8,202 nt of DNA from Kiritimatiellia bacterium (lineage in GTDB: Bacteria; Verrucomicrobiota; Kiritimatiellia; RFP12; UBA1067), in the NCBI GenBank assembly GCA_017385345.1, contig JAFNRY010000065.1, forward strand, positions 1-8,202. The letters are read 5' to 3'. Of this stretch, positions 6,976 through 8,202 are shown piece by piece. Every line of letters starts with the position of its first letter. Within the stretch, counting starts at the first letter, position 1. The translations under genes and the position numbers were made by a program. The notes beneath the pieces are model-generated. The model was given only the letters and a program-made list of their open reading frames with translations. It was not told the origin of the DNA and searched no databases.

Positions 6976-8202
6976 TCAGTCGAACTGCCTGTAGAAAAGG
7001 ACGCGCGTTCCGTGCGGATCCGTGTTGGTTTCGTCGGTTTTGTCGTTCGGGTCGAGCTGCAGCGGGTTGCGCCAGACGAGCGCGACGGCGCGCGCGGTCT
7101 GCTGCGGCGGAATCTGGTTCGGGTCTCCGGCCACGGCCATGATCGGCTCCGCCCGCACGAACATCAGAAAGAGCTGCTGGCGGACGGCGAAGCAGTCGCG
7201 CCAGAATCCGTAGAGGAACTTCTTGTCCACCGGGAAGAGCGGATCGCTGCTGTCCAGCTGCACATAGCCGAGCGAACCAGTATCGCCGCCCCAAAGGCCG
7301 CTGTCCGCGCTCCATACTTTCTCCCAGTCGCCGGACATCGCGTACTCCTTCGTCTTCGTCGCGAATTCGCCGGCGAACTTCATCATGTCTTCCCAGTAGA
7401 ATCTGCAGATGCCGGAGTATTCGTTGAAGGCGTAGTTTTCGTTGAACTGACTGGCGTCCATTGCGGCGAACCTCGCCGCCGCCGCCGTCTGCGTGTTGGT
7501 GGAAGCGAACCGCCAGCCGGCCGGGGTGTTCGCGAAAGCGGCCGCGAGGATGTTCGACGAACCGCCGAGGGGATTGATCTTGAAGCCGGCGTCGTTCGAG
7601 AAACCAACGTCCTCTTTCGCGATTCTTTCTATCGTGCGGAATCTCTCGAAGTCGGAATTGTCGGTGTGCGGATTGTACTCGCGCAAGAAGTCGTAGTCCG
7701 GCGGCGCGCCGGCGAGGCTTCTCGGGTCGGTGGAGGCGAGTATGTCGCCCATGTCGCCGACGCGGTCGTCCATTCCGAACGAGGTGTTCTCGCCGTCGGC
7801 GAGCGGCGTCAGCCTCGGGAGGAAGGCGAGTTCGTAGATGCTCTGTAGATAGCCGGCGTCGCTCGTGGCCATGTATATGTCCCGTTCGGTCTTGCCGGCC
7901 GCGGCGAGCCACGCTTGCTTTGCCGTGTTCGGGTCTGCGGTCAGCTGTCCGCACGCGCCCCAGAACTCCGGCGCGAAGTTGAAGCGCGGATCGCGCACCG
8001 CGACCGCGGCCGGGCTCAGGTTCCCGGTCTTGACGCCGAGGTTCTTCACATTGTCGGGCGACTGGTCGTCGATCGACAGGACGATTTTGTCGTTGCCGCC
8101 CAGTTGGACGTCGAAGCGCATGAGAGGCCACGGGGCGCCGTATTTGCGGTAGCTGAGAGCGATGTCGGCGAGGTCGGGCGAGTTGCGGGCCACGCCGTCG
8201 TC
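6976..8202 (-). CDS. C-terminal part of a large unrecognised protein, next to the pilin-like gene (5' end outside window)
   Basis: The frame is open through the right edge (first residues D-D-G-V-A-R-N), so the GTG at 8193 is probably internal and the gene starts outside the window. About 408 residues are visible, ending in GTRVLFYRQFD. I do not recognise a catalytic motif. The segment has no obvious transmembrane helix or signal and is rich in Asp, Asn, Phe, Trp and Tyr. Notable stretches are GYLQSIYELAFLPRL, GFKINPLGGSSNILAAAFAN and an end region with RAVALVWRNP. This layout, a large protein directly upstream (42 bases) of a prepilin-like gene, resembles pilin-associated cassettes in Verrucomicrobia and relatives (for example Verru_Chthon cassette protein A), but that comparison is from memory and weak. 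Co-transcription with the pilin-like and regulator genes is likely from the spacing. A surface or secretion-apparatus component is a guess. Confidence 0.75.
   Translation of the reverse strand, partial: DDGVARNSPDLADIALSYRKYGAPWPLMRFDVQLGGNDKIVLSIDDQSPDNVKNLGVKTGNLSPAAVAVRDPRFNFAPEFWGACGQLTADPNTAKQAWLAAAGKTERDIYMATSDAGYLQSIYELAFLPRLTPLADGENTSFGMDDRVGDMGDILASTDPRSLAGAPPDYDFLREYNPHTDNSDFERFRTIERIAKEDVGFSNDAGFKINPLGGSSNILAAAFANTPAGWRFASTNTQTAAAARFAAMDASQFNENYAFNEYSGICRFYWEDMMKFAGEFATKTKEYAMSGDWEKVWSADSGLWGGDTGSLGYVQLDSSDPLFPVDKKFLYGFWRDCFAVRQQLFLMFVRAEPIMAVAGDPNQIPPQQTARAVALVWRNPLQLDPNDKTDETNTDPHGTRVLFYRQFD

Noticed and set aside
5707..7848. 713-codon + strand and 758-codon - strand (8131-5855) frames over the pilin cassette
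   Set aside because: Both are compositionally biased and lack motifs, while the frames at 5878-6933 and 6976-8202 on the - strand have clear protein-like composition, a prepilin leader and a ribosome site.

Overview
The window is GC-rich, gene-dense bacterial chromosome with no gap over 70 bases between genes. Several features point to the PVC superphylum, most plausibly a Kiritimatiellota, Lentisphaerota or Verrucomicrobiota relative. SecA carries a motif VI variant (RGRCSRQGD) close to what I recall from Chlamydiae, and there is a pseudopilin-like protein with a C-terminal H-Xn-DG signature of the kind that is abundant in PVC bacteria. The placement is inference from remembered motifs, not a phylogeny.

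Left part, + strand (1-5208): four co-directional genes. These are the C-terminal part of secA (cut by the window's left edge), ispD (overlapping secA by 4 bases), a YfcE-like metallophosphoesterase (7 bases after ispD), and gyrB (66 bases after the phosphoesterase). The tight packing suggests one transcription unit of housekeeping functions: protein export, MEP-pathway isoprenoid synthesis and DNA supercoiling. It ends at a strong intrinsic terminator at 5238-5271.

Right part, - strand (8202-5271): three co-directional genes converge on gyrB. In transcription order they are the C-terminal part of a large unrecognised protein (cut by the right edge), a prepilin-type protein with a GFTLIE leader and H-Xn-DG tail, and a NarL/FixJ-type response regulator. 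Gaps are 42 bases (36 if the alternative pilin start is used) and 7 bases, so they probably form one operon for a pseudopilin-associated surface or secretion system with its own regulator. No histidine kinase is visible.

No RNA genes, insertion sequences, CRISPR arrays or phage genes were seen. The most interesting points are the pilin-regulator cassette, a regulator receiver domain lacking the usual switch Thr/Ser, and a convergent 3' region where one sequence arm is repeated inside the regulator's last codons, allowing alternative hairpins. I do not see a clearly new system.
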